In this document: piece by piece, positions 9,434-18,680 of the stretch
How the letters are laid out: the number at the start of each line of letters is the position of its first letter
Position numbering within the stretch: the stretch's first letter is position 1
DNA from: Hyphomicrobium sp.
Lineage (GTDB): Bacteria > Pseudomonadota > Alphaproteobacteria > Rhizobiales > Hyphomicrobiaceae
DNA: 64,000 nucleotides
Reading direction: 5' to 3'
Assembly (NCBI GenBank): GCA_003987725.1
Contig: RXJH01000006.1
Span: 62,001-126,000 of the forward strand
Translations under genes and position numbers: made by a program
The notes under the pieces: model-generated
Seen by the model: the letters and a program-made list of their open reading frames with translations, nothing else
What the model was told of the DNA's origin: nothing
The model's database searches: none

Positions 9434-10429
9434 TTGCAAATTAAGTCGGTGAGCATTATCGGCGGGGGCGCGTGGGGAACAGCGCTCGCTCAGACGTTGG
9501 CGCACAGCCAGACGGCTGTCACGCTGTGGGCGCGTGAGACCGAGGTGGTCGACGACATCAATAAGCGCCACGTCAACCGGACATTCCTGCCCGGCGTCAG
9601 CCTCAATCCCGCGATCCGCGCCACGCCCGATCTTTTGGCGGCAGCAGCTTCGGATGCAATCCTGGCCGTCGTTCCGGCGCAGCACTTGCGCAATGTGATC
9701 GGCAGGCTCGCAAAGCAGCTCGCTCCGGATACGCCCGTCATCATCTGCGCGAAGGGCATCGAGGAATCGACGGGCCGGTTCATGGGCGACGTCCTTGAGG
9801 AAGCCGCGCCTCAGGCGTTGCGCGCCGTCCTTTCGGGACCGAGTTTCGCAGCCGACGTTGCACGCGGCCTGCCATCGGCGCTGACGCTCGCCTGCCGCAA
9901 CGAGAACGCCGGCCGCGCCCTGACGGCTGCACTCTCTTCTCGACAGATGCGCCTCTATTGGTCGAGCGATGTGCTCGGCGCAGAACTAGGAGGCGCCGTG
10001 AAAAATGTCCTGGCCATCGCCGCCGGCATCGTCGAAGGCCGCGGCCTCGGAGCAAGCGCTCACGCTGCGATCGTCACCCGCGGATTTGCCGAACTTCGCC
10101 GCTTCGGCGAGGCGATGGGCGCACGGCCGGAAACCCTGCTCGGTCTCTCGGGGCTCGGCGATCTCATCTTGACGTGCGGAAGCGCCCAGTCGCGCAACAT
10201 GTCTCTCGGACGTGCCTTGGGCGAAGGCCGTAGCCTCAGCGAATTCCTCGGTACGCGCGTAACGGTTGCCGAAGGCGTCCACACCTGCGCAGCGCTGGTC
10301 CGCCTCGCGCGTGAAAAAGGTGTCGAAATGCCGATCGCCGAAGCCGTGCACGGGATCATCGAAGGCCGGCTCGAGGTCGACGAAGCCATCACGGCACTCA
10401 TGCAACGGCCGCTGAAAGCCGAAGACTGA
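9434..10429 (+). CDS. gpsA: glycerol-3-phosphate dehydrogenase [NAD(P)+]
   Basis: 331 residues. Reduces dihydroxyacetone phosphate to sn-glycerol-3-phosphate for phospholipid synthesis. The start is a TTG at 9434, preceded by a GGGGG tract at 9424-9428; no in-frame ATG lies before the nucleotide fold. Motifs: IIGGGAWGTALAQTLA (dinucleotide loop), LSGPSFA, the catalytic lysine in GGAVKNVLAIAAGI, and GLSGLGDLILTC. It lies 58 bp behind tsaD on the same strand, a common alphaproteobacterial pairing. Confidence 0.97.
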   Translation: MQIKSVSIIGGGAWGTALAQTLAHSQTAVTLWARETEVVDDINKRHVNRTFLPGVSLNPAIRATPDLLAAAASDAILAVVPAQHLRNVIGRLAKQLAPDTPVIICAKGIEESTGRFMGDVLEEAAPQALRAVLSGPSFAADVARGLPSALTLACRNENAGRALTAALSSRQMRLYWSSDVLGAELGGAVKNVLAIAAGIVEGRGLGASAHAAIVTRGFAELRRFGEAMGARPETLLGLSGLGDLILTCGSAQSRNMSLGRALGEGRSLSEFLGTRVTVAEGVHTCAALVRLAREKGVEMPIAEAVHGIIEGRLEVDEAITALMQRPLKAED

Positions 10430-10489
10430 CGGCGTCGCATGTCCGAGCCGACGTCTGCTGCGACCTTTCATCCTGAGCTTCGATAATTT

Positions 10490-10514
10490 CCCCAATCGTC
10501 ACTGATGATTGGGG
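10490..10514. other. hairpin CCCCAATC/GATTGGGG downstream of gpsA
   Basis: A perfect 8-bp inverted repeat with a 9-base loop begins 60 bases after the gpsA stop. No T-run follows, so it may be an RNA 3'-end stabiliser rather than an intrinsic terminator. Confidence 0.4.
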
Positions 10515-10665
10515 CTTCTCGGGCGTTCGATGGAAAACATTTTGCCGATCGCGAAGATAGGCAAGCACGACGCCTTTACCGAATATCAAGGCATTGCTGA
10601 GATAACGGACAAACAGGTCCCGGACGTCAGCGTTCGTTGACCGCCAAAAGTTTCGTGTCGCGTCC

Positions 10666-10698
10666 AAAACCCCATGCTTTTGCGAGCATGGGGTTTTT
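10666..10698 (+). terminator. rho-independent terminator
   Basis: AAAACCCCATGCT (10666-10678) and its complement AGCATGGGGTTTT (10685-10697) form a 13-bp stem with a 6-base loop, ending in TTTTT. It lies 237 bases after gpsA and 72 before the EVE gene. It may therefore end the gpsA transcript or an unannotated RNA. Confidence 0.75.
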
Positions 10699-10769
10699 GC
10701 ATCTTTCGGCGCGGCCTTGAGCAACCCGCCGTTTCGCGCTAGCACCAGCCACTTACATAAAGGCTGAGC

Positions 10770-11210
10770 ATGACCGCCTTCTGGCTGCTGAAATCCGAAC
10801 CCGACGTGTTCTCTTGGAGCGATCTCGTCTCCCGTGGAGCGCGGGGGGAATCGTGGGACGGCGTTCGCAATTATCAGGCTCGCAACAACATGCGGGCGAT
10901 GAAGGTCGGCGACCTCGGATTTTTCTATCACTCGAATGAAGGCAAAGAGATCGTCGGAATTCTCCGCATCATTGCGCTTGCTCATCCCGAGGCGAAAGAC
11001 GAGACCGGCAAGTGGGAATGCGTCGACGTCGCCGCCGTCGTCCCCGTTCCAAAACCGGTGGGCCTCGACGCCGTCAAGGCCAACCCGAAGCTTTCGAGCA
11101 TGGTGCTCGTCAACAATTCGCGTCTCTCGGTGCAGCCCGTGTCCGCCGATGGATGGAAGGAAATCTGCAAGATGGGCGGTGTCGATCTGAAGACGCTCAA
11201 GGACCGATGA
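10770..11210 (+). CDS. EVE-domain protein (THYN1-like)
   Basis: 146 residues, essentially a single EVE domain. FWLLKSEPDVFSWSDL at the start and WDGVRNYQARNNMRAMKVGD with FYHSN are the hallmark segments. EVE domains are PUA-fold modules thought to bind modified bases in DNA or RNA. In bacteria the stand-alone form is common and its biological role is unproven. Its TGA overlaps the ATG of the following methyltransferase gene (ATGA), so the two are translationally coupled. Confidence 0.93.
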   Translation: MTAFWLLKSEPDVFSWSDLVSRGARGESWDGVRNYQARNNMRAMKVGDLGFFYHSNEGKEIVGILRIIALAHPEAKDETGKWECVDVAAVVPVPKPVGLDAVKANPKLSSMVLVNNSRLSVQPVSADGWKEICKMGGVDLKTLKDR

Positions 11211-11875
11211 CCGCCCGGCTCGATCCCGCTGATCCTCAAAGCGCTCAACAGTTCATACTCGAAAACACGAAGCCCATCGCTCCGCCCTTGGTGCCTGAAA
11301 TCATGCTGCGACTTGCGGAAGAGTCGCTGCCGATTTGGCAAAAGAGCGAGGACGAGCTTGGCGAGCTTAACGTGCCGCCTCCTTACTGGGCTTTTGCCTG
11401 GGCGGGAGGTCAGGCCGTCAGCCGCTACCTGCTCGATCACCCCGAAATTTGCCGCGGCCGGACCGTTCTCGATATCGGCGCGGGCTCCGGAATTTCCGCG
11501 ATCGCAGCCGCCAAGACTGGCGCCATCCGCGTCCTGGCCGCGGATATAGACGGATTGGCGGTCGCCGCCTGCGCCGTGAATGCCGGAGCGAACGGCGTCG
11601 CCATCGAAACGACATTAGCCGATTTGCTCGACGCTGAGCCGCCGCAGGGTAGCGTCGTCATCCTGGGAGATCTCTTTTACGAACGCCAGCTGGCCACCCG
11701 CGTGACCCAGTACATCGACCGGGCCAAAGAACGGGGCTGCTCGGTTTACATCGGCGATCCCCGGCGAAGCTATTTCCCGGAAAACCGATTCACACCGCTT
11801 GCGGAATATCAGGTCCCGGTAACGCGCGAACTTGAGGATTACGACATCAAGCGGACGACCGTCTGGGGCGGGTAG
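11207..11875 (+). CDS. class I SAM-dependent protein methyltransferase, ETFBKMT/METTL20-like
   Basis: 222 residues from the ATG at 11207, which overlaps the EVE stop by four bases. The Rossmann methyltransferase fold shows VLDIGAGSGISAIAAAKTGA (motif I), AADID (motif II) and GDLFYE in the position of the D-[VIL]-F-[YF]-[DE] motif of METTL20-type enzymes. The N-terminal PPPYWAFAWAGGQAVSRYLLD is also typical. Family members methylate lysines on the beta subunit of electron-transfer flavoprotein, and alphaproteobacterial homologues do the same. Some databases label such proteins nicotinamide N-methyltransferase-like or PrmA-like, so the substrate is inferred. Confidence 0.83.
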   Translation: MTARLDPADPQSAQQFILENTKPIAPPLVPEIMLRLAEESLPIWQKSEDELGELNVPPPYWAFAWAGGQAVSRYLLDHPEICRGRTVLDIGAGSGISAIAAAKTGAIRVLAADIDGLAVAACAVNAGANGVAIETTLADLLDAEPPQGSVVILGDLFYERQLATRVTQYIDRAKERGCSVYIGDPRRSYFPENRFTPLAEYQVPVTRELEDYDIKRTTVWGG

Positions 11876-12025
11876 CGGGCGGCGCGGCAGTGCGATATTG
11901 AACTGAAAACATTTTAGGCCGGTTAGCGGCAGGTCGGCCATCGATCATGTTGTGAACCGGCGCTCGCCACAGCATAATAGGGGAAATGGCCGCGTCTCAG
12001 ACGGCCAATCGGAGGAGCGCTTCTC

Positions 12026-13972
12026 ATGTCAGACAAAGTTTACGCCGTGCCCTCAGAATGGGCGAAGCGGGCTTATATTAACTCTGATTCCTACAAGACG
12101 ATGTATGAGGAGTCCGTTGCGGACCCAGAGAAATTCTGGTCGAACGCCGGCAAATGCCTCGATTGGATCAGGCCCTATACGCGCGCGAAAAATACGAGCT
12201 TCGCGCCCGGCAACGTCGACATCCGCTGGTACGAAGACGGAACGCTCAACGTCTCGGCAAACTGCATCGATCGCCACCTCGAAAAGCGCGGCGATAAGGT
12301 TGCGATCATCTGGGAAGGCGACAATCCGAGCGAAAGCGAACAGATCACCTATCGCCAGCTCCACGACCGCGTGCAGCGCTTCGCCAACGTGCTGAAGAAG
12401 CACGGCGTCAAGAGAAGCGACCGCGTTACGATCTATCTGCCGATGATTCCCGAAGCAGCCTACGCGATGTTGGCCTGCACACGGATAGGCGCTGTTCATT
12501 CGATTGTCTTCGGCGGATTTTCGCCAGACAGCCTTCAGAACCGTATCGAAGACGCGGATTCAAAGCTCATCATCACAGCGGATGAAGCCCTTCGCGCCGG
12601 CAAAAGTGTGCCCCTGAAGAAAAACGCCGACGCAGCCCTCGCGAAATGCAAGGGCGACGAAAAATTGCTCGTCGTCCGCCGCACTGGAAACCCCGTTCCC
12701 TGGACGGACGGCCGCGATTTCTGGCTGCACGAAGAGCTTGCGACCGTACCCGCCGAATGCAGCCCGGTGGAAATGCGTGCCGAAGACCCGCTGTTTATTC
12801 TCTACACGTCGGGTTCGACCGGGAAGCCGAAGGGCGTCGTCCACACCACGGGCGGATATCTCGTCTACGCATCGATGACCCACCAATACGTTTTCGACTA
12901 CCATGAAGACGATATCTATTGGTGCACGGCGGACGTCGGCTGGGTCACCGGGCACAGCTACATCGTTTACGGCCCGCTTGCGAACGGCGCGACGACGCTG
13001 ATGTTCGAAGGCGTGCCGACTTATCCGACATCATCGCGGTTCTGGAACGTCGTCGATAAGTGGAAAGTCACGATCTTCTATACCGCGCCGACTGCCATTC
13101 GCTCCCTGATGGGTGCGGGCGATGCGCTCGTCAAATCCACGGACCGTTCCTCGTTGCGCCTTCTCGGCTCGGTCGGCGAACCCATCAATCCCGAAGCCTG
13201 GGAGTGGTATCATAACGTCGTCGGCGACGGCAGATGCCCGATCGTCGATACGTGGTGGCAAACAGAAACGGGAGGCATCCTCATAACGCCCCTTCCCGGC
13301 GCCACGGATTTGAAACCGGGTTCGGCAACCAAGCCCTTCTTCGGCGTTCGTCCCGCACTCGTTGACGAAAAAGGCCAATTCCTCGGCGGCGCGGCGCAAG
13401 GCAATCTCGTTATACTCGACAGCTGGCCGGGACAGTCGCGCACGATCTACGGCGACCATGACCGGTTCGTGCAAACGTACTTCTCTGCTTATCCAGGAAT
13501 GTACTTCTCGGGCGACGGCTGCCGGCGCGATGACGACGGCTATTACTGGATCACCGGACGTGTCGACGACGTCATCAACGTCTCCGGCCACCGCATGGGC
13601 ACGGCCGAAGTCGAAAGCGCACTCGTCTCCCATCCGAAGGTCGCCGAAGCCGCCGTTGTCGGCTATCCGCACGATCTCAAAGGCCAGGGCATCTATTGCT
13701 ATGTGACGCTCAACATCGGCGAGAGTGGCGATGACGCGCTGAAGCGCGATCTCGTCGCCCATGTCCGTAGAGAGATTGGTCCGATCGCCTCTCCGGATCT
13801 CATCCAGTTCTCGCCGGGGCTGCCGAAAACGCGGTCCGGCAAGATTATGCGCCGCATCCTGCGAAAGATTGCGGAGGATGATTTCGGCAGCTTGGGCGAT
13901 ACCTCTACGCTGTCCGATCCGACCGTCGTCGATGACCTGATTACGAATCGTCAAAACCGGCGCGTCATCTAG
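12026..13972 (+). CDS. acs: acetate-CoA ligase (acetyl-CoA synthetase)
   Basis: 648 residues, full length. Activates acetate to acetyl-CoA through acetyl-AMP. Shows the AMP-binding P-loop [14 protein letters not shown], the [12 protein letters not shown] and WWQTETGG motifs, the hinge region [15 protein letters not shown], and the acetylatable lysine in RSGKIMRR (K606), the target of Pat/CobB-type control. GGAGGAG precedes the ATG. A small hairpin TGGCCG/CGGCCA (11987-12007) sits just upstream of this ribosome-binding site. Confidence 0.98.
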   Translation: MSDKVYAVPSEWAKRAYINSDSYKTMYEESVADPEKFWSNAGKCLDWIRPYTRAKNTSFAPGNVDIRWYEDGTLNVSANCIDRHLEKRGDKVAIIWEGDNPSESEQITYRQLHDRVQRFANVLKKHGVKRSDRVTIYLPMIPEAAYAMLACTRIGAVHSIVFGGFSPDSLQNRIEDADSKLIITADEALRAGKSVPLKKNADAALAKCKGDEKLLVVRRTGNPVPWTDGRDFWLHEELATVPAECSPVEMRAEDPLFILYTSGSTGKPKGVVHTTGGYLVYASMTHQYVFDYHEDDIYWCTADVGWVTGHSYIVYGPLANGATTLMFEGVPTYPTSSRFWNVVDKWKVTIFYTAPTAIRSLMGAGDALVKSTDRSSLRLLGSVGEPINPEAWEWYHNVVGDGRCPIVDTWWQTETGGILITPLPGATDLKPGSATKPFFGVRPALVDEKGQFLGGAAQGNLVILDSWPGQSRTIYGDHDRFVQTYFSAYPGMYFSGDGCRRDDDGYYWITGRVDDVINVSGHRMGTAEVESALVSHPKVAEAAVVGYPHDLKGQGIYCYVTLNIGESGDDALKRDLVAHVRREIGPIASPDLIQFSPGLPKTRSGKIMRRILRKIAEDDFGSLGDTSTLSDPTVVDDLITNRQNRRVI

Positions 13973-13992
13973 CGCCGGCACCACCGGCGGCA

Positions 13993-14238
13993 TCAAAAGT
14001 CAGATGTGATGCCGCCCTTCTCCCAGTCGCCGAAACGCGTGGGATCGGGCCCGTCTCTGCCACCGATTTCACGCGGCGCCTTGGATTCGCCAGACAGTTT
14101 TTGACGCCGCTCTTCCGCCTCAGCGAGTGCGCGGCGAGCCTCGGGCGTCAGCACGCGCGTATCGGGCGAAGTCGATTGCGCCCCGTCCGGCCGATCACCG
14201 CCGGCCCTATCGTCGCCTGTCCGATCTTCGGCTGTCAT
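13993..14238 (-). CDS. DUF1674 / SdhAF4-like succinate dehydrogenase assembly protein
   Basis: 81 residues from ATG 14238; the frame is open further upstream but that extension is not family-like. The N-terminal half is acidic and disordered. The C-terminus ends REIGGRDGPDPTRFGDWEK and then GGITSDF, the signature of DUF1674, the family of mitochondrial SDHAF4/Sdh8, which binds flavinylated SdhA during complex II assembly. It is convergent with acs (20 bp apart) and divergent from htpX. A bacterial SdhA role is inferred from the eukaryotic family. Confidence 0.9.
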   Translation of the reverse strand: MTAEDRTGDDRAGGDRPDGAQSTSPDTRVLTPEARRALAEAEERRQKLSGESKAPREIGGRDGPDPTRFGDWEKGGITSDF

Positions 14239-14374
14239 ATAGAGCAAACGTCCTTTTAATCGGTTTCGCTGCCTTTTTCGGCGCGTCGCCTTTATGGATT
14301 TCGTCCGGCACCATATATACGCGGCTGTAAGGTTGTAGACTAGCTTAGGGACCACGTGTCGCGAGTATGCTCAA

Positions 14375-15334
14375 ATGCCTATGAACTATGCCAAGACCGC
14401 GCTGCTTCTGGCAGCATTGACGGCGATCTTCGTCGCATTGGGCGCAGCCATCGGCGGCCAGGCGGGTCTCGTCATCGCGTTCTTCATCGCGCTGGTGATG
14501 AACGTCGTCAGTCTCTGGAAATCGGATTCCATCGTCCTGCGCATGTTCAACGCCCAGGAGGTCAGCGAAGCGACGGGGCCTGAACTCTATCGGATCGTGC
14601 GCGATCTGGCTCGCAATGCAGACCTTCCGATGCCGCGCGTCTACATCATGAACAATCCGCAGCCCAACGCCTTCGCGACGGGCCGCAGCCCCTCGCATGC
14701 CGCCGTCTGTGCATCGACCGGCCTTCTCGAAGCGCTCGACCGCGACGAGATCGCTGGCGTGCTCGCGCACGAGCTGGCTCACATCAAAAACCGGGACACT
14801 TTGACAATGGCCGTCGCCGCAACGATCGGCGGCGCGGTTTCCATGGTCGCCCAATATATGCAGTTCGGCATGTTGTTCGGCGGCGGCCGCGGTGGGGATC
14901 GTGGCGGCCTTGGCGTGTTCGGCACGCTCGCCGCCATCATTCTTGCGCCGATGGCAGCTGGCCTCGTGCAAATGGCGATCAGCCGGTCGCGCGAATATCA
15001 GGCCGATCGTCTCGGGGCGATGATTTGCGGTAAGCCCCTCTGGCTCGCCTCGGCCCTGCGAAAGATCGACGGCGCGGCGCGCCGAATTCCGAACGAGGAA
15101 GCCGAAGCAATCCCTGCAGCCGCGCACATGTTCATCATCAATCCGCTGAACGGCCACGGCGTCGACAATCTCTTCTCGACCCACCCCAACGTCGAAAATC
15201 GCATCGCCGCGCTCGAAGCCCTGGCGCGCGAGATGGGCGCCACCGGCACGGGCCCCGGCGGTCGCCCCGGCAGCCCCGGCGAAGTCTGGATCGGTGGTCA
15301 GAACTACACCAAACCGACGAACCCTTGGGGCTGA
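14375..15334 (+). CDS. htpX: protease HtpX (M48 zinc metalloprotease)
   Basis: 319 residues. Integral inner-membrane protease that degrades misfolded membrane proteins under envelope stress. Two N-terminal membrane helices (about 8-26 and 29-47) precede the zinc motif HELAH (H132, E133, H136). Two further hydrophobic segments follow near 147-170 and 185-205, and the third zinc ligand is in SREYQAD. The C-terminal [16 protein letters not shown] is typical. rsmB begins one base after its stop. Confidence 0.96.
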   Translation: MPMNYAKTALLLAALTAIFVALGAAIGGQAGLVIAFFIALVMNVVSLWKSDSIVLRMFNAQEVSEATGPELYRIVRDLARNADLPMPRVYIMNNPQPNAFATGRSPSHAAVCASTGLLEALDRDEIAGVLAHELAHIKNRDTLTMAVAATIGGAVSMVAQYMQFGMLFGGGRGGDRGGLGVFGTLAAIILAPMAAGLVQMAISRSREYQADRLGAMICGKPLWLASALRKIDGAARRIPNEEAEAIPAAAHMFIINPLNGHGVDNLFSTHPNVENRIAALEALAREMGATGTGPGGRPGSPGEVWIGGQNYTKPTNPWG

Positions 15335-15335
15335 C

Positions 15336-16748
15336 GTGAAAGACACGATAAAAAGAAACGGTCCGCGTCCGGCGGCAACGGGCGCGCGATTCAAGCGCGA
15401 TCACAAACCCAAGGCCAAAGCTGCCCGCCCTCCATCACCCGCGGGCGACGGTCTTAAGACGCGCGATGTCGCGGTTTCCGCACTCTTCTCCGTGCTGATT
15501 GAACATCGCCCGTTCGACGACGCGTTCACAACCGTATCTGCGGCCCGCGATCTCGCTCCGCGCGACCGTGCCTTTGCTCGCCTTATCGCCACGACCGCCC
15601 TCCGCAATCGCGGCGCGTTGCAGGCCGTGCTGAAAACCTATATCGCAAAGCCGCTCCCCGAACACATCGGCCGCTTGGACGAAATCCTTCTCGCGGCCGC
15701 GGCGCAGCTGCTTCTGCTGCAAACACCGCCGCACGCCGCGATCTCCCTTGCCGTCGATCAATGTCACGCCGACACCAACGGCAAGCGCTTTGCAAATCTC
15801 GTCAACGCCGTCCTCCGGCGCTTGAGCGAAACCGGCCAGGGCCGCCTCGCATCGCTGGACAATGTCACGCTGACGTTCCCGGATTGGCTCCTCAAGCGTT
15901 GGAGCGACACATATGGCGCGGCCGAGGCTCGGCAAATCGCGCGCGCATCGCTGGTGGAACCTGCTCTCGATCTGACCGTCAAATCCGATCCCGAACTGTG
16001 GGCCGAGCGCATCGGCGCCGTCGTGCTGCCGACCGGCTCGATCCGGTGCGCTCAAGCCGGACGCATCGAGGAGCTGCCGGGCTTTAGCATGGGCGCGTGG
16101 TGGGTGCAGGACGCCGCCGCGGCTCTCCCGGTAAAGCTGTTGGGCGATGTCGCCGGGCTCTCGGTGCTCGACCTTTGCGCCGCTCCCGGAGGCAAGACGG
16201 CGCAGCTCGCCGCCGGCGGCGCCGAAGTAACGGCAGTCGACAAGTCGGCTGGACGATTGTCACGCCTCAAGGACAATCTCACGCGCCTCGGACTTACCGC
16301 GAATACCGTCGTCTCCGACGCGCTGACCTTCACGTCGGAAACGCAGTTCGACGCCATTCTGATCGATAGCCCGTGCACGTCGACCGGAACGATCCGCCGC
16401 CATCCCGATATTTTGTATCTGAAGCGCCCGGAAGACGTCGCCGCCCTAGCAAGCTTGCAGTCCAAATTGCTCGACCGCGCCGCAGGTCTTTTGAAGCCCG
16501 GCGGCACGCTCGTCTATTGCACCTGTTCGCTCGAACGCGAGGAAGGCGAAAGCCAAGTCGATGCCTTCCTCGACCGCCACAAGGACTTCGCGCGCCGCCC
16601 CATCATGCTCGACGAAGCGACAATCCCGCTGTCATGGCGAACCCCGGACGGCGATCTTCGGACATTGCCTTCCCATTTTGCCGATTTGCCCGAAGGCCTG
16701 CGTGGGCTGGACGGCTTTTTCGCAGCAACCCTGGTGAAGTCGTCCTAA
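15336..16748 (+). CDS. rsmB: 16S rRNA (cytosine-5)-methyltransferase RsmB/Sun
   Basis: 470 residues from GTG 15336, one base after the htpX stop; the frame extends 14 codons into htpX but the GTG fits the operon better. A basic N-terminus leads into a NusB-like RNA-binding domain (about 40-170). The m5C methyltransferase domain follows, with LDLCAAPGGKTAQLAA (SAM site), DSPCTSTGTIRRHPD (motif IV Cys) and YCTCSLEREEGES (motif VI catalytic Cys). Methylates C967-equivalent of 16S rRNA. Member of the htpX-rsmB-heparinase-purH run. Confidence 0.94.
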   Translation: MKDTIKRNGPRPAATGARFKRDHKPKAKAARPPSPAGDGLKTRDVAVSALFSVLIEHRPFDDAFTTVSAARDLAPRDRAFARLIATTALRNRGALQAVLKTYIAKPLPEHIGRLDEILLAAAAQLLLLQTPPHAAISLAVDQCHADTNGKRFANLVNAVLRRLSETGQGRLASLDNVTLTFPDWLLKRWSDTYGAAEARQIARASLVEPALDLTVKSDPELWAERIGAVVLPTGSIRCAQAGRIEELPGFSMGAWWVQDAAAALPVKLLGDVAGLSVLDLCAAPGGKTAQLAAGGAEVTAVDKSAGRLSRLKDNLTRLGLTANTVVSDALTFTSETQFDAILIDSPCTSTGTIRRHPDILYLKRPEDVAALASLQSKLLDRAAGLLKPGGTLVYCTCSLEREEGESQVDAFLDRHKDFARRPIMLDEATIPLSWRTPDGDLRTLPSHFADLPEGLRGLDGFFAATLVKSS

Positions 16749-16850
16749 GCTCACAGTCTGTGTGCCCCGACGCCTTGTTTTGGCGCGGGTCAGGGGCTAC
16801 TCCAATCTTCCGATCGGGCCAATTTTCGCGCGACGCAGGAGCAATTCCCC

Positions 16851-18569
16851 TTGAGCCTCAATGTCACGGAACGGCTGAAGATCCGCTCCCTTTCGGTTGA
16901 GCGCCTCCGCCGCCGCGCCGTGACGTTCACACTATCGTCACCGCTGATGCGTTGGCGCTACGCGGGCAACGGCGCCGATCAGATCCTAATCGTGCCGCAG
17001 GAATTGCGCGCGGCCGATCCGAGCTTCTGGACAGAGGTTGCGCACGGCCACTTCGGCCTCGCGTCCGAGATCGCCGACTTAAAGGGAGCTTCCGCCTTTC
17101 GCGTCACGCCGCCGAGCCTCGCATGGGAGCGCGAGCTTCACGGTTTCGGCTGGCTACGCCATCTGGCCGCGACCGAGGAAGAAGAGGCGGCTGCCGCCGC
17201 GCGAGAACTCGTCCTCGAATGGATCGCCCTGAAGCGCCTTTCGCAAGGCATCGCTTACGAACCAGACGTCATCGCTCGCCGGCTGATCTCCTGGATTTCT
17301 CAAGCCAACATGCTGCTCGAGGGCCTCGACGCGCGCTCTTACACGCAGATCATGTCGAGCATGGGCCAGCAGATCGTTGCGCTTCGAACGACATGGCGCA
17401 ATGCCCCCGACGGCGTGCCTCGCATGATCTGCCTGATCGCGCTCGTCCTGACGGGACTTTCCGTTTCCGGGCACGACCGGCAATTGAAGGAAGCGGAAGC
17501 CGCGCTCGTAACCGAGTTAAGGCGGCAGATTCTCGACGACGGCGGACACGTCAGCCGCAGCGCCAGCGTTCTATCCGATCTCGTCCTCGACCTGTTGCCG
17601 CTCGGCCAGTGCTTCAGCTCGCGCGCTCTGCCGCCGCCCGACGAGATCAACACGGCGATCAAAAAATCTCTGAAGTTTTTGCGTTTCATGCGGCTTGGCA
17701 ATGGCATGCTCGCGCGTTTCAACGGCGTCAGCACGGGGTCTCCCGCGGCGCTCGCGACGGTTCTGGGCTATTCGAGCGGCGAACTCGACCTCATGCCGGT
17801 CGCGCATTCGTCGGGCTATGCGAGGCTGGAACGCGGTTCAACGATCATCGTCGCCGACGTCGGCTCCCCTCCCCCGCTTGAACTTTCGACGCAAGCACAG
17901 GCCGGAGCGCTATCCTTCGAAATGACGGCGCGCCATCATCTGATTTTCGCTAACGGCGGATTTCCGGGACCCGCCGACCACGACTGGGATTCCGTCGCGC
18001 GCGCGACTGCCAGCCACAACACGCTATGCCTCGCCGAAACGGCGTCATCGCGGCTCATCCGGCATGACCAGCTCGAAACCATGGTCGACGGCCTGCCGAT
18101 CCGCGGACCGGATGCGGTCGCCTTCGAATTCAACAACGGCCCGGAAGTCGCGCAATTAACCGCAAACCACGACGGTTATCTGAAGCGCTTCGGACTGGTC
18201 CACGCGCGCCGCATCGTATTGTCGTCCAATGGCGACAGATTGGATGGCGCCGACAGCCTCGAGCCGCCGAAGGGAACGCTCCGCCTGAAGCAGGATCTGC
18301 CTTACGCGATTCACTTCCACCTTCATCCGGATTGCATCTGCCGTTTGGCCGGAAAGGGCGCTTGCCGAATTACACTCCGCGACGGCGAAACTTGGCTATT
18401 CGCCGTCGCCGGCGACGCCGCCCAGTTATCGATCGAGGAAAGCCTGTTCTTTGTGGACAGCGCCGGTCCGCGGCCAAGCCTCCAAATCGTGCTCCGCGGG
18501 ACGACCTTCGGCCAGACGGAAGTTGGCTGGTCCGTGCACGCGGAACGGCCGAACGCCCGCCAAACCTGA
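16851..18569 (+). CDS. heparinase II/III family protein
   Basis: 572 residues. The start is TTG 16851, with GGAG nine bases upstream. A helical N-terminal half (toroid-like, about 1-320) is followed by a beta-rich C-terminal half with ARHHLIFANGGFPGP and ARATASHNTLCLAETAS, the segment that defines the heparinase II/III C-terminal domain. Members beside rsmB and purH are very common in alphaproteobacteria, yet no signal peptide is visible here and the substrate is unknown. The label describes a fold family, not proven lyase action on heparin. Confidence 0.88.
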   Translation: MSLNVTERLKIRSLSVERLRRRAVTFTLSSPLMRWRYAGNGADQILIVPQELRAADPSFWTEVAHGHFGLASEIADLKGASAFRVTPPSLAWERELHGFGWLRHLAATEEEEAAAAARELVLEWIALKRLSQGIAYEPDVIARRLISWISQANMLLEGLDARSYTQIMSSMGQQIVALRTTWRNAPDGVPRMICLIALVLTGLSVSGHDRQLKEAEAALVTELRRQILDDGGHVSRSASVLSDLVLDLLPLGQCFSSRALPPPDEINTAIKKSLKFLRFMRLGNGMLARFNGVSTGSPAALATVLGYSSGELDLMPVAHSSGYARLERGSTIIVADVGSPPPLELSTQAQAGALSFEMTARHHLIFANGGFPGPADHDWDSVARATASHNTLCLAETASSRLIRHDQLETMVDGLPIRGPDAVAFEFNNGPEVAQLTANHDGYLKRFGLVHARRIVLSSNGDRLDGADSLEPPKGTLRLKQDLPYAIHFHLHPDCICRLAGKGACRITLRDGETWLFAVAGDAAQLSIEESLFFVDSAGPRPSLQIVLRGTTFGQTEVGWSVHAERPNARQT

Positions 18570-18680
18570 TCGCTTGGCCTGATTGCCCGGCGGAGAACGA
18601 CCTCAATCCGCGCGTCAGATCCACGCGCGGGATAGCCTTGCCAAACGCGTCGTGCTAACCGCCACTCAGAACACACTGGG

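Larger units (their letters stand above)
10430..10769. other. 340-bp intergenic region between gpsA and the EVE gene
   Basis: It holds two inverted repeats, listed separately. A 36-codon frame at 10530-10640 has no ribosome-binding site and I do not call it a gene. Nothing else is recognised. Confidence 0.5.

Noticed and set aside
10530-10640. 36-codon frame in the gpsA-EVE gap
   Set aside because: No ribosome-binding site, no signal or membrane profile, no pattern suggesting coding.
11987-12007. Hairpin TGGCCG/CGGCCA before the acs ribosome-binding site
   Set aside because: A six-base stem is short enough to arise by chance in GC-rich DNA, so it is mentioned under acs only.
13973-13989. 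CGCCGG/CCGGCG inverted repeat between acs and the DUF1674 gene
   Set aside because: A six-base GC stem without T-runs is too weak to call a bidirectional terminator.
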